Assembly (NCBI GenBank): GCA_010909165.1
Contig: MU008179.1
Location: 806,001-870,000 of the forward strand
Direction: 5' to 3'
Length of the DNA stretch: 64,000 nucleotides
Source: Anthoceros angustus
Taxonomy: Eukaryota > Streptophyta > Anthocerotopsida > Anthocerotales > Anthocerotaceae
Part shown: positions 1 to 11,046 of the stretch, in pieces
Layout of the letters: each line of letters starts with the position of its first letter
How positions within the stretch are numbered: the stretch's first letter is position 1
Program-made: the position numbers and the translations under genes
Notes under the pieces: generated by a model
Databases searched by the model: none
Told to the model about the DNA's origin: nothing
What the model saw: the letters and a program-made list of their open reading frames with translations, nothing else

Positions 1-746
1 ACGGAATACCATACTACGACATGAGCCCTCAAGGTTGCGAGGCCATGACATGTATTCCGTCAGCCTTACAGCACCAGCTTCCTGGAAGCTCTCTTTCCTC
101 AGGTTCTACAAGGGCTTACTGGAGTTTTGTCACTGATTTTTTTCTGCTGCTGCTTGTTTCGACGATTGCTACTAGTCCAGTAGCGGCGTGGAATCAATCC
201 ACCAGCCTCCTGCTAATAGCTGCCCTGTGGACTGCAGAGATAATGCTACGAAGGAATGCTATGCGACAAGCAGTTTACAGACAAGAGCGGAGACTCACAG
301 TAAGTGTTGCTCAGCTGGGTGCCGGCCACAGCTACGACATCAACGAGTCTGATGACATTGAGGCCTCCACGTTCAGTACTCGTCTCTTGGATATGAACAT
401 GCTCCCTGCTCCTGAGTTTCAATATGAGAACACAATCTTGCCAAGTCTGGGGGGGAGCACCCCCACAGCGCTGTCTGCATCTGTGTCCGAGAATTACGAG
501 GACTATGCAGGTGATGATGTCCCGATTGTCAACGACCTGTGCCTGGGAACCGGCTTCAACAGCAGCAGGTCCACTACAGCCAAGATGACTGGTTTCTCGC
601 AGCTCCCTTCCGTCCATGTGTATTATAACCAACAAGGGTCGGCGGCAGCTCTCAAGGATGAAAGCTGTGCCCTTCCTGCCAGGCGTGACGCGTTGTCTCT
701 CACCTTGTGCACTTCAGTTGAAAGGCGTGAACTGGAGGCTGGTTGA
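1..746 (+). CDS. 3' exon of an unrecognised membrane protein (5' end outside window)
   Basis: The reading frame is open from the first base of the window and ends at TGA 744-746. The first ATG is at 21, but the frame has no stop upstream of it, so this may be the last exon of a gene that begins before the window. Two hydrophobic stretches follow about 30 residues after that ATG. The first has the core FFLLLLVSTIA and the second the core SLLLIAALW, with Arg-rich flanks just after (LRRNAMRQ), so this part looks like a membrane segment pair. The rest is polar and acidic, with a GDD patch, as in a soluble tail. I do not recognise the family. The only neighbour visible is the convergent strictosidine-synthase-like gene downstream. 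Coding status rests on ORF length and composition; the start is unknown. Confidence 0.5.
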   Translation, partial: GIPYYDMSPQGCEAMTCIPSALQHQLPGSSLSSGSTRAYWSFVTDFFLLLLVSTIATSPVAAWNQSTSLLLIAALWTAEIMLRRNAMRQAVYRQERRLTVSVAQLGAGHSYDINESDDIEASTFSTRLLDMNMLPAPEFQYENTILPSLGGSTPTALSASVSENYEDYAGDDVPIVNDLCLGTGFNSSRSTTAKMTGFSQLPSVHVYYNQQGSAAALKDESCALPARRDALSLTLCTSVERRELEAG

Positions 747-1577
747 TGCGTGCAGGTCGAATCAAGTTTCGGATGACAAACCCCGCCGCTACATGCTAAT
801 TGTACTTCATTTTGCTATGCTTCAAGTACGAGATTTTGTTGTGTCCTCTCAGGCACCATGTGAAGCGACAAGGCTGGTACAGAATTTTGCTTCTGTTCCG
901 ATCAGCTTGGTGGATGAGTTGCATCAGGGGCATGCACAGAAGCGCTTGTGCGTCGTTTGCTCGCTGAGCTCAGCACATAGAAATGCGAGGTCCAAGCTTA
1001 AGAACTTTCTTAGACTTTTCTCCAGGTAGCCACTAACTTATGCTTTACGCATGCCGCATGTTTTTTCCACGCACTGTTGTATCCCGTAAGGTTGTGAGCG
1101 GGCATGTAAAACTCGGAACGGTCGATGATTTAATCACTCATGTCTCTTCCCCTCGGTACCGGCTCGCTCTGATGTTCGATCTGATCTGAAAGAACCTTTT
1201 TTTTGTTTTTCTTAGATGGCACTTTCCCCAGTATCTTGCGAACTATGTTGTCCACCTCTTCGTTCATGGCATATTTGCTTGCGGAGGTGAGCACTAGTTG
1301 TTTCCCTCCTCTGGCCATCATGTCTGGGTGAACTCGTTGAGGTGTGTTCAGTATCCTTTTCGATTCCTAACATACGTAACTTCGAGAGCTTAGTTCAATG
1401 CCTAAATTTCTCTGGCCACAGTACCTGCCTCACTTGCCACGGCCTGGCCTGTGAGAGCTGTGTATATGAACTGGCCTGTCCGAGCTGTGTATATGAAAAA
1501 AGTCTCACTGTCTTTTCTCTTCATTCCAGACAGTTGGGATAGACTGGGGGCCAACCTTCCTTGCTGGCGAGATCCCA
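747..1577. other. Convergent intergenic / 3' UTR space
   Basis: This holds the 3' flank of the plus-strand gene that stops at 746 and of the minus-strand gene that stops at 1578. Short ORFs here overlap in several frames and show no splice or family signal. A short direct repeat of TGTGTATATGAA-like sequence occurs near 1460-1500. Nothing else is recognised. Confidence 0.5.
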
Positions 1578-3160
1578 TCAACTTTTCAGCTCCAGCTGTC
1601 CAATGAAGTCCGCATTGAGACCCCCAATGTACAGGTGGTCTCCAACCTGCTGACCTACAGTTACAAAATTGAAGAATTCGCCAGTGGAGTCGCCATACAT
1701 CTTCACAGGTTTTCCATCCTCGCTGATTTCAAGGATATATGCCCCTGAGTATCCAGCATCCACCTTCCTCAACAAGGACGGTGGCAGCAGCGCGACTAAA
1801 TGTTTCAAAAACGGTGATCTCAGTAGTAGAACAACTGTGCTTGAGGCCTGCTCAGAAACATGAAGCCGTCATTTATCAGGGCCTCGTTACCTCTGCGGAT
1901 CTCAATAAAAACACAGAAGTTTCCTACCGGAACGATGGCAACATGGTAAGTTCCATGTCCACTAGCATGCACGTTGTCAGGAAAACCTGGAAGACCGTCC
2001 AGGAAGACCTCCGATGTACCTTGCTTTTCTCCCTTCAGCCAGTATTTGTGCAGTCTCATGCTGGCAACAGACAAGATTAAAACCCTAGTGTGAAAGTTGC
2101 AGACAACCTGGAGCTTAAATTTTCAGAGTGGATTGTTGTGCATGCATCAGAATGACACAAACTCACAGTGTAGTTTCTGCAAAAACAAGGAAGTCTTGCT
2201 TCGTAGACAGAGCTACTCCATTTGGGAAGTGCAAGTCCTTTATCAGCACACTCGTTGTCTTGTCTGCAGGATTATATCGGAGAACTCTGCCATTGGGTCG
2301 ACCCTCCAAGCTATCCATGCGCCAGTTTTTTAACGAGTATTTTGAGCTAGCGTCTGTGAAATATATCATGCCATCATCTGCCACAGCGGCAGCATCTACA
2401 AGCCTGCACACGAGCTACATCTTAGCACAACAACAGCGGATTCTTTGCATATGAGCAAATAATACTGGAAGGAATCCGACAGATTTGTGAAAACAGCTGT
2501 AAATGCCCATCTGAGCTGACAAAGACTTACTTGAATTTGATTCCATCGGCCTCATCTGTGAGAACCGTCGCTCCCTCCTCCGTGACATTCAATAATCCCT
2601 GAAAGCAGCGGCAGATGTACATGTAAGCACTGGCCACCGCTTGATTTTCTGCGATGACATGAACAGCCCATGTAAAAGTTGAGAACCAAGCCACATCCTT
2701 CGAAGAACAGGCCGGCCTCCTTAAGGCTCACACGCAAGACCTTTCCTTAAGGGTAACATGCTGAGGACAATACCAGCTCATCGTAAGGTTCGCAGACAAT
2801 GAGCTCTCCATTATTCCCAAGTGCAAGACCCAATGGATGACCTCCCACATAGGTCCAATTCTCTACCTTGTCCTCAAATGGCCATACCCGCTTGACCCAC
2901 CCATCACTGCAGCCCACATATAAAATGCCTTGGTTGTCCACTACGATGTCCTCTGGCATAGGCAACTTACCCACTCCAATTTTCCTTGCCTCATGCAGCA
3001 AGTTGTTCGGAGTGTAAACACCTTCAGGCTTCGGCAGTTGTGGCAGATATACAGGCTGTGGATCGTTTAAAGGAGAGTTTCTGAGCACTGCCCGGTATGC
3101 AGCAGCAAGAACAAGCGAGATGACAACCGTGACCAAAGCCGCAAAGGCCCCCTGACCCAT
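1578..3160 (-). CDS. Strictosidine synthase-like / APMAP-type six-bladed beta-propeller protein
   Basis: Five exons on the minus strand: 3160-2774, 2598-2531, 2403-2167, 2060-1928 and 1847-1578. All junctions are GT..AG and phases agree, giving 364 residues, close to the usual length of strictosidine synthase-like (SSL) proteins. Residues about 5-25 form an N-terminal membrane anchor (core VTVVISLVLAAAY). Family hallmarks in order are MPEDIVVD, LIVCEPYDE, GLLNVTEEG, MIYFTDASSKY, DLHFPNGVALS, LHKYWLKG and GLPGFPDNV, ending with a propeller blade containing AYILEISEDGKP. The family has a calcium-binding six-bladed propeller fold. Most plant SSLs lack true strictosidine synthase activity and probably act as hydrolases in the endomembrane system, so Pictet-Spengler chemistry should not be inferred. 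The fourth intron is about 80 bp and was placed because it joins VAIVP to the final blade in frame. Membership of the SSL family is secure; substrate is unknown. Confidence 0.9.
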
Positions 3161-4053
3161 CTTGTAATCTAGCCTTCCCTTTCAAGTTCACTTCCTCTGC
3201 TGTGTACTTCTTGACGTCCTCCCACTCAAACCTGCAAGAGATCTCCGGCCATGCATGACAATCCCAAAAGCCTCAAAAGCATGTCACAAGCAAAATCATT
3301 GAAATAAGGCGAGCACAGACATCATGCAGCCCTTGGCAGTGGTGTTCAGACGAATCAAACTCTCAACTCTGCGTAGCTTATCAGGGGCAAGTGACTGACT
3401 GCAAACAGACTGCAGTGGTGAGAATTGTTTCTACGCGGTCCGCCTTTCATGCCTACAAACAGAGCTCACCTCACTTCACCGGAGACTTTCATGTGCTGAA
3501 AGCTATAGCTAGCGGATAGTCAGTTCATGCGCCTTGCCAGGAATTGCAGAGGAACATCTCAGAGCTGATCGTCTTCTGCCCATTCCGCGTGTTTCAGCAA
3601 CAAAGCTTTAAGATCCGAAGCAGGCTCCAGAACGACCACGAAGAAGCGATGGGGGAGCCAGCGTCCAACCTTTTTCGTTTGGTAGGAACGAGTCTTTGTC
3701 AGCATCAACTCATCAACTCGTAAGGACATCTGCAAGGCTTGAATTGCTGCCAAGCTGTAGGTGGTTTTACCTTACGGAACAGACCGTCGGGATAGGACGA
3801 GCATGTGACTACAGTACGTTCACACCACCGACACAACAGTACGAAACACGTACAGTATCGTGTGATGTGTTATTACAAACCAGTGGCAGCATGTTCTGAT
3901 AAGCGAAAACATGAATTTAGGCAGGACGGAAGTGTTTTGCACCACCAAGTGCGCTGCGTCCAGAAGCGTGGATTCCAGGATAAGGGTAACTGATAAGAAA
4001 CGACGGGTTCTCAATGGAAGTGCCCCTGGCGCACTGCAAATTGTATCTCGAAG

Positions 4054-4213
4054 CTTTGTGCCTCCCTAAGTATAAGAAGGGAGTTTGAGATGAATTTTAC
4101 GAGGAGACATACCGGAGCCTTCCTCTTGGCCTGCTTTGTGTCTCCCCGAGGATAAGAAGGGAGTTTGAGATGAATTTTGTAAGGAGACATATCGGAGCCT
4201 TGCTCCTGGCATG
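4054..4213. repeat. 80-bp tandem duplication
   Basis: Two head-to-tail copies of an 80-bp unit, 4054-4133 and 4134-4213, each containing the word GGGAGTTTGAGATGAATTTT. Both copies carry an ATG in that word. The second copy opens a 32-codon ORF (4170-4268) with a hydrophobic core LLLACLSV; the first is cut to about 21 codons. Likely a local duplication without function. Confidence 0.75.
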
Positions 4214-4778
4214 CTTGTCTGTTACGTGTGTACTGTGCACTGCAGTCCTACTTGGCTTTGCTCGTTGAGTGTGCCCCAATGGGATGATTGAGAAATATTC
4301 AACCTTGTCTCAAGTTATTCTAGGAGATGGCTGATAGCTAATGATTTTCCGTTGTGGTGTGCCATGTGAATATTGTACCTTCAGGCAGTTCCAACACCTT
4401 CGGTGAAAGCAAGAAGACTGCCTTTCACCACTCTATAATAGTGTTGTATGTAGCCCCCGTTCTCCTCAGATTGTGAGTCATGCAGCATACGTGCGTATGT
4501 AGTATTTGTGTGTAGAGACCCTAACCACATAAACACGAGTGTGAATGCTCGAGTCGTGCCGATTCGTGAGCCAGGCCCCCTCACTGGTAGAAGCTCGTAG
4601 CATGTGTGATATACCCCCTTCTTCTCTCATTTCAAATATCTATCTTTCAGTTCTCGGGCTCATAACTGAACTTAACTCCACATCTCTACCCCGTTGACCC
4701 CAAATGACCTGGCCAATTGTGACTCAACATTCAAAGCTTCCAATAACTTTCCTGCTGGAAGCTGGAGAGGAACATATT

Positions 4779-4978
4779 CTTCACTTGCAAATGCTTGTAG
4801 GTCAAGTGGCTTTCCTTCAGGGAGATGGAGTTGGATCTCAACAATGGCTCATTGCTTCGTATTTGTTTCCTTCATAATCTTCACGTGCAACTGCTTGTAG
4901 GTCAAGTGGCTTTCCTTCATGGAGATGGTCCATAGTTGGATCTCAGCAATGGCTCATTGCTCCGTATTTGTATATGAG
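4779..4978. repeat. 100-bp imperfect tandem duplication
   Basis: Copies at 4779-4878 and 4879-4978 share CTTGTAGGTCAAGTGGCTTT and CAATGGCTCATTGCT, with point changes and small indels. No coding role is apparent. Confidence 0.75.
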
Positions 4979-5685
4979 GAAAACAAATGCCTAGCTTTTC
5001 CATTTCTCCTACAAGTTGCAAGGTGTTCCAATCGTTAAGGGGTGTTCTTTCACGCTTTCATGGAGACCAATTGCTTCTCATCCATAATGGAATGATCCCC
5101 TGTTCTCTTTCTTCCTCTTCCTTCTCTTCCTTTTTCCTTCTCTGTCCATCCTCCTTTCAAGGAGTGAGATATATGAATATAGAATTAATTTGGTAAATAT
5201 TCTTATTAGTGATTGTTTTCTTTGGTGTGTCACCCACCTAGTGTAACACACCTCATTCCTTGTTGTAAAGCCTTTGAACGTGTTGTTAAGCCTTCAAATC
5301 TATTGGCAAGTCCTTTGGGCCCGATTTTCTTGTGATTTTCTTCTTTGTCCTTCCTTGAAGGAGTGATAAAATTCTTAGATAATATCCTTTGAGATGCTTT
5401 TTTCCACCACTGGATGGCCACTGGATGGGGTGTTACCTTGTGTAACACCTCACTCTTGTTGTGAGACCTTTGAGCATGTTGTAAGGTCCTTTGACTCGCA
5501 TGCTTGAAGCTCATATGAATATTGAAAATAAGTTTTGCACATTACAACCTCGGATATTGGGACCTCTAAAGCGGAGGAGAACATGAAATTGATGGGTATC
5601 GTGCATCACCCACAATGTATTCGTGGATGCTAAAGTTGCCCATTGTCTTGTTCTCACCATTTAAAATATCTAGTACCAATACTTT

Positions 5686-6508
5686 TCAATATAAGCCTAA
5701 ATTGCTTAGAATTATTGTGTCATTTATAGATCCATGAATTCCAACAACGACATCCAGAAAAAAAATGTTCATATCAACACAATCTTGAATGCACACACTG
5801 TAATCATGATTCTTGTCAAAGTAATCTATGGCCATTTCCCATGACATGGGCTTAATCTTAACGTGTGTGACGTCAATTGTACTACAAAAGTTCTTCAAAA
5901 TGTAGTACCTTTCAAACTTGGCCCTAATGGTTGCTAGTGCTTCTCCTTATGGCCAAGATATGAGGTTTTTGTCTTTTCTGCTCATAGTTCGAATGAATCG
6001 CCACACAAATTTCCATGCTATTATTAATTTTAGTCAATTCGAATTTACAAATCTTCAACCGATTTGAGAGTGTCTCCTGCAGCTAGGTGTCTCAATGCTA
6101 AGGCCACTTGAATGTCGACCACTAACTGTTTGGAATCTGCCTAAAATGTGAGGGAGTTTTTGTCATGAGATTTTCAGCCACCAAGCTGCAAACGTTAGTG
6201 AAAGTTGTAAGAGTTATTCATGAAATTTTGCGAAATTGTTCACGATCTTCATGCCAAGTAGCCTCTTTGAAAAGAGTCCACCATGCCGAGCCTGGGTCCT
6301 CAATGTAGAAGTATTCTATCATACATTTCTTTTGTGACAAGATTGAAATTACTGCAACAACTAGAAGAAACATCATAGTTGAAATCTTGGCAGCAATGCC
6401 CTCTCGAAAATTCAGGTGACTTGATCGCACATGAAGTCCTTTGGGCTGCCTCTCCATGAAGAATTCAAAGTAGCTAGCAACGTTATGGCGGAAGCGAGAA
6501 ATGAACAA
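5686..6508 (-). pseudogene. Decayed PIF/Harbinger (DDE_Tnp_4) transposase
   Basis: Two minus-strand reading-frame fragments belong to one dead transposase. The upstream fragment (6508-6218) contains ISILSQKK, EDPGSAWWTLFKEATWHEDR and a following FRKIS, typical of the N-terminal part of plant Harbinger transposases. The downstream fragment (5898-5686) contains FCSTIDVTHVKI, then YFDKNHDYSVCIQ, DVVVGIHGSINDT and LSNLGLY, matching the catalytic region, where the D of IDVTH corresponds to the first catalytic Asp and the D of SINDT is the usual Asp of that block. Stops and frameshifts separate the two parts. The AT-rich flank at 7.0-7.15 kb may belong to the same element. No terminal inverted repeats were located. 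Family call is firm; the element is inactive. Confidence 0.8.
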
Positions 6509-6609
6509 ATTGCTAGTTTCTTGTTCGTGTCCTAATCTAGAAAACCATTCTGAGAATCAAGTTCTATGCCTCTAGCAAGTCAGTCTCACAACACACGAGC
6601 GTTTTGTTA

Positions 6610-6725
6610 ACATGGGCGTTTTGTTTACATGGGCATTTTGTTCACATGGGCGTTTTGTTTACATGGGAGTTTTGTTCACATGGGAGTTTTGTTTACATGG
6701 GAGTTTTGTTCACATGGGTGTGTTC
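6610..6725. repeat. 17-bp minisatellite (about 7 copies)
   Basis: Tandem 17-mers of the form ACATGGGCGTTTTGTTT, alternating TTT and TTC endings and GGGC/GGGA variants, repeated about seven times without spacers. The regular two-step alternation suggests a 34-bp higher-order unit. Confidence 0.9.
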
Positions 6726-7953
6726 CCAAACGTTGCCGGTCATGTTTCCATTTCTTTGAAAACTTATTGTAATCAGTGACCCATGGAAAGCCAAAAGGCA
6801 TGTTCACAATTTCACAAGTTGTGATATAAGCCTGTACTTCGCAGGCTCCATGGAAAGCAGCTCTAATTCTAGCTTCTGACAATCAGAGAGCATTTTTGAA
6901 CCAGAATGGGTTAGTAAGCAGGACGAATCCAAGAACCACATCAATAATACAAGCCTATTATAAAGCAAAAAACCTCGGCAAGCTCAAAACACATAAATAG
7001 TTAAGAAGTGATTTCATTATTAAAATTTTAAAAATATAATAAAATATCTATTATAAAAAATATTTTAGAACATCTATAATAAAAAATACCTATACATCCA
7101 AATTCTTTGCAAAATAAATATAAATAAGACAAAGAATAGTACAAATTTAAAACCTATTCTGGGATAGAAAAGAGAAGAAAGTGTTTTTTTGCATGGTCTT
7201 ACAAGAGTGCCGCCAAGGTTTTTCCCCACCTATGCTTATCACATGGGTTTTTTCCCTTGTCACGAGGTAGATGAGATTTCTCCATATCTTTTTCTGCAAT
7301 AAAGTCTCCAAGGTTCCCTACGCTTATCTACAAATCCCTAATGCCTACAAGGATGGTGTGTGGCATCTAAAAGTGTTGAGACTATTATGCCTCAAAGCCT
7401 CAAAATGTTGAAGTTGTAAATACGGAAACAATGCGCTGGTGCTATTCAAAATTCTAGGACCATTGCGCTGCCCGACATAAACGCCTAAACGTCGAGTGCT
7501 ATATGCTATCTCAAAATTCTGAGACAACCGTGCTGCCCGATATATGCACATAAATGTAAAGAGGAGTGTGTGCTATCTCAAATTGCAGAGACAAGTCTCC
7601 CTTCGAGGAGAACATCTGGCCCAAGTAACCTCCGCTTGGAAATCGGTGTTTACCCCGAACAGGCCTTGACCCTTGGTGGTCGTCAGTCGATAGATCTTGT
7701 AAGGCCCTTCGATGTGTCCTATATCTACCTCCACCATTCGGGGCCTCCGAATTAATTGGAATCCTCCGCGGTTACAAGGCCCTTTGGGGGCTTCTAAACT
7801 ACCTGGAATATAAACACCTAGATATTCGACCTGTTCATAAACCAACAGTCAGCTAACGGGTGCTGTATGCCTACCTATAGGTACGCATATCTGTGAAGGG
7901 CATCTATAAGCAACGCCCTCGAGGGACCGTTCGGCACGCGAGGTGCAGGCCAA
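6726..7953. other. Intergenic, AT-rich, no recognised gene
   Basis: About 7020-7150 is very AT-rich with runs such as TATTATAAAAAATATTTTAG. Around 7390-7600 an imperfect direct repeat contains the words CAAAATTCT and GCTGCCCGA. A 90-codon minus-strand ORF (7573-7845) is open but not assignable. Confidence 0.4.
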
Positions 7954-7977
7954 CCTAAAACCCTAAAACCCTAAAAC
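7954..7977 (+). repeat. Short interstitial telomere-like array (CCCTAAAA)3
   Basis: Three consecutive copies of (C)CCTAAAA. The unit is the octamer TTTTAGGG on the other strand rather than the usual plant heptamer TTTAGGG. It lies about 55 bp beyond the stop codon of the GT47 gene and is too short to be a telomere relic of any size. Confidence 0.8.
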
Positions 7978-8032
7978 AGGTCGTCTGGAAACATGAGCTA
8001 TCTACATTTGATCTCGCACGCGTGTTCTCCCC

Positions 8033-9715
8033 CTATCCTTCATTGCGTGCAAGTAAGCTGAAAGGTCCTGCAACATGTTTTTGTCGTCGTGTTCCTGTGG
8101 CACTCCTGGGTTCCAAACTCTCTCCATAACTGAGACCTAAGCTTTGAATCTTCTTCATGACCCCAGTGATTGCAACATCAAAGGCGTCGTTCACCGGGTG
8201 CAGCTCATTACCTGCACCAGCGTACAGTATGCTGGGGATGAGGTTGATAATGGTCCTTTGCATCTTCTTCACTTTGCCTGGGGATACTTCCCTCAGCACG
8301 TCTTCAATCACAGTGCCAGCCCTCACGTCATCCTTGCTGATGAACACAGAGTAGGAACTGCTGTCCTCGGGAAGGTGCCAGAGGTACTGCTGATATGCAC
8401 TCTGCCTCCAAAACAAGACCGGAATGCAACCGGCGATCAGAGAGTCAAATATGGACCTCCTAGTGAAACTGTCACCACGGGGCTGGAGGCAGAAAGTGGA
8501 ATCCAAGAACAGGCTCATGAGCTCATTCCCCGTCTCACACTGCCCCTTGTCGCACCTGAGAGATCGGCAGCTCTTGGAAAGGTGACACTGGTCCAGCAGA
8601 TGGGCTCTGAAATCGTTGAGAAACTGACTTCGAGGAACCCCGGCGAAGGAAAAGAGCGTCCTCCGCTCCGAAGCCCTCACAAGACGTTGCCAAGTTTTCA
8701 GGTCACTTTTCCTCCGGGGGTGAAAGCTGGTCGGATATGGCACTCCCATTTCCTGCTCATCCCAGGGACTCCGTTCAATCACCAGCCTAGTCATGTTTCC
8801 CGCCTCCGGCATGTTGAAGAAGCTGGAGCCCCAGCCATCCTCCGTGGAACGGCGGAAGTCCCAAGTGATCCGCCCAACCATGAGGAAGTGATCCCATCCA
8901 TTGTTCCGCTGAAAGAACACCTGCTGCTCAAGCCATCGCAACAAACCCGTGGCAAGCTCATCTCGCACCGCTGTTCCCGCAGCCGTCCACAGATTCCTGC
9001 TCACGTCCAGACCAGCATAATACGGCACGTAAAACGCAGACGCTCGGTGCGGTTCTTGAGTCCGGCAGGGATGCTCAAGAATGCGCGAGTGGAACAACAC
9101 CTCTCCCGTGAACTGATCCGTGTTGTGCCAGGCACGGCTGAGCTCCAAGACATCCGCCTCCGTCACCGGCAAAGGCTGGGAGAGATTGGCCGCCCTCGGC
9201 CGCCTCAGCTGCTGCAGCCAGGGCAAGATGGAATCCCCAGTGGACGGCCCAAGGCCGGCATTGGACAAGGGGGAACAGAAAGATGCCCAGGGGAAAATGC
9301 TGGAACAATTCGCAATCAGCGCGGCATTGAACTGCGGTGGCAGATCATATACATAAATGCGCTTCCTAAGATCGCACGTGCCACCCGGACGGTAGGACCT
9401 GCGGAGGAAGGCCTCAAAAGAGGCAGGCCGATCATGAACCGTGGAAGCGGCTTCAACAGCAACGGCAGCAGCGGGGGCAGCTCGGGGATGCGGCCAAGGG
9501 CATAACGCGCAGGGCACCTCTCCCAGAAACAGGCAAATGGAGAGAATCTGCAGAGTGACAAACGCCAAGAGAAGCGAGCGGACCAGGACAGCGTACACTG
9601 GCACGCTCGGGAGCGGCCCTAGCCGCTTCCAATTGCCTCCTCTCACCAGCCGCTGATTCAAACTGGCAGCAATGTCCCAACCTGATGCAAGGCTGCGTGC
9701 CTTGCTGCCGGCCAT
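8033..9715 (-). CDS. GT47 exostosin-family glycosyltransferase, MUR3/XLT2-like (subgroup A)
   Basis: A single intronless ORF of 560 codons, the normal size for plant GT47-A enzymes. Residues 1-40 are a short basic cytosolic tail. Residues about 41-65 are a signal-anchor (core RSLLLAFVTLQILSICLFLG), giving a type II Golgi membrane topology. The catalytic exostosin domain starts near residue 119 (RIYVYDLPPQFN). Conserved blocks follow: AFYVPYYAGLDV (227-238), GWDHFLMVGRITWDFRR (273-289), GVPYPTSFHP (324-333), LFSFAGVPR (354-362), FCLQPRGDSFTRRSIFDSLI (408-427) and AGCIPVLFW (428-436). This subgroup transfers galactose or related sugars to xyloglucan or other wall polymers; the acceptor cannot be told from sequence. 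An antisense ORF of 453 codons on the other strand is a shadow. Divergent neighbour: the MYB gene, 1.3 kb away. Confidence 0.93.
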   Translation of the reverse strand: MAGSKARSLASGWDIAASLNQRLVRGGNWKRLGPLPSVPVYAVLVRSLLLAFVTLQILSICLFLGEVPCALCPWPHPRAAPAAAVAVEAASTVHDRPASFEAFLRRSYRPGGTCDLRKRIYVYDLPPQFNAALIANCSSIFPWASFCSPLSNAGLGPSTGDSILPWLQQLRRPRAANLSQPLPVTEADVLELSRAWHNTDQFTGEVLFHSRILEHPCRTQEPHRASAFYVPYYAGLDVSRNLWTAAGTAVRDELATGLLRWLEQQVFFQRNNGWDHFLMVGRITWDFRRSTEDGWGSSFFNMPEAGNMTRLVIERSPWDEQEMGVPYPTSFHPRRKSDLKTWQRLVRASERRTLFSFAGVPRSQFLNDFRAHLLDQCHLSKSCRSLRCDKGQCETGNELMSLFLDSTFCLQPRGDSFTRRSIFDSLIAGCIPVLFWRQSAYQQYLWHLPEDSSSYSVFISKDDVRAGTVIEDVLREVSPGKVKKMQRTIINLIPSILYAGAGNELHPVNDAFDVAITGVMKKIQSLGLSYGESLEPRSATGTRRQKHVAGPFSLLARNEG

Positions 9716-11046
9716 GTCGTCCCATCACATTTCATTCCACTTCTTCAAAGTCCAGCCGTCTGCGCTCCTCCGGCCAAGCTTGCATGCTACTTCTTCTTCT
9801 TCGTCCTCTTCCCCTTCTTCAATTCCCCCGTGTTCCTTGCCAGTGGCAGAACAGTTGGCCCACCGTCGCTTTCCCACCGCCGGACGTTCCAGCTACTGAG
9901 CAACCGTAACTGTCCAACTGCTACCAAGCAGCAGAATCATCGGTAAAACTGCACCGGCACTCGCGGCACCGCCTCCATAATCATTCGCAAGGAGGGCGAT
10001 CACATCGTCTAGAACATTCTGGCCTCTCCTCCCCGTTCTACAGTATTCTATGCCTTCCCGCTTCTTCAATCTTTACCCGGCCCTTGAATGTGCAGAACAG
10101 GCTGCTCCCAGCTGTGAAAGCGCGCGGCAGCCTTCATGCAGCGTCTGGGATATCGCGCACTGTGACTCCACTGTCGTTGATGTCGTCTGCCGATGAGACA
10201 TACAGTACATTCGTCGGTGCATGGCAGCATTTGCACAACTTGCAGCCTGTGACAGCTGCAGTGCACTTCACGACACGACTACTTTACTACAGGTAGCTAT
10301 TCTAGTGCCTACTCTGGGGGACACTCCTTCCTTCCCCTCTAGCCTCTTCGTGCCATAAAAACTGCTCCCAGTGACAAATTCAAGTCCCGTGCCGTTGTAG
10401 GCTGTAGCACCAATCCCGCATGTCGAGGCCTGTTTTTCGTTGTCCGAAATTTGAAAGCCAGCGTGGACGAAACCCAGCAGGAGTCCCGTGACCGGGTCGG
10501 CAGCAGTTGGGCAACGTCCCATCTTTCCCTCCATTTCGCAACTCTCTTCTCGTAGCTCCAAACACAAGTATGCCCTTTGCCGCTCTTTGCCGTGACGCCA
10601 TCGCCACCGTCACCGTGACCTACTGCCTGGCTGCCCCTGAACGATCGGAACCTGTGCCTGTCTTGGCCGTTTCAGCGCATCTTGCGCACCGGTTTCCCAC
10701 GCCGTGACATCTGCCGCTCCATGCCATTCTGTTCAAACACAGCGTGACATGAGGACAAATCTGGGGCGACCTTCGCCTCCTCCTGCCACGGTTCGCACGA
10801 GGGAGACGGGACGACTGGCGGGTCGTACAATTCGTGGTAGCGATAATTCATGGGCGTCTGGTTCAGGTGACACGGCACTGTGAGGCAGAGATGGAATTGC
10901 TGGCGGCGCATAAGCATCGGTGAGGCGGGACCATTTTGCGGCGCTCTTTTTTCCAGCTGGGTATCCCTTCTTTGAAGGAGGAGGATCAAGACTTCAGATC
11001 TGGACACAAGCTGGCAGGCAGAAGTAGCGAGACTTGCTTGTTCACC
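9716..11046. promoter_or_regulatory. Divergent intergenic region between GT47 and MYB genes
   Basis: This 1.3 kb holds both 5' flanks. Next to the GT47 start is a pyrimidine-rich run (about 9795-9830, CTTCTTCTTC type) on the plus strand. Several short overlapping ORFs exist, none with splice or family support. If the MYB protein starts further upstream than 11047, its extra N-terminal codons would lie at the right edge, where the frame is open back to an ATG at 10936. Confidence 0.4.

Larger units (their letters stand above)
3161..5685. other. Intergenic region with local tandem repeats
   Basis: No gene is recognised. The stretch contains the upstream region of the SSL gene and two tandem duplications listed separately. 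It becomes AT-rich towards 5.2-5.7 kb, where direct repeats containing GTAACAC and AAGCCTTTGA-like words suggest decayed transposon sequence leading into the Harbinger relic. A 64-codon minus-strand ORF at 3559-3753 has no supporting evidence. Confidence 0.4.

Noticed and set aside
616-1029. 137-codon plus-strand ORF after the first gene
   Set aside because: It overlaps the end of the 1-746 frame and lies in likely 3' UTR; no motif.
1820-2074. Reading the SSL exon 4 region as one continuous ORF
   Set aside because: The continuous frame after VAIVP does not resemble the family. Removing an 80-bp GT..AG intron (1927-1848) gives the expected final propeller blade.
3559-3753. 64-codon minus-strand ORF upstream of the SSL gene
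   Set aside because: Could be a small exon, but no splice partner, family or conservation argument was found.
6610-6725. Regular 17-bp direct repeats resembling a CRISPR array
   Set aside because: Units are contiguous without spacers and the genome is eukaryotic; it is a minisatellite.
7573-7845. 90-codon minus-strand ORF
   Set aside because: Open and protein-like in places but unassignable; repeats around it suggest transposon debris.
8144-9505. 453-codon plus-strand ORF
   Set aside because: It is exactly antisense to the GT47 catalytic domain, whose motifs are unmistakable. It has no motif of its own.
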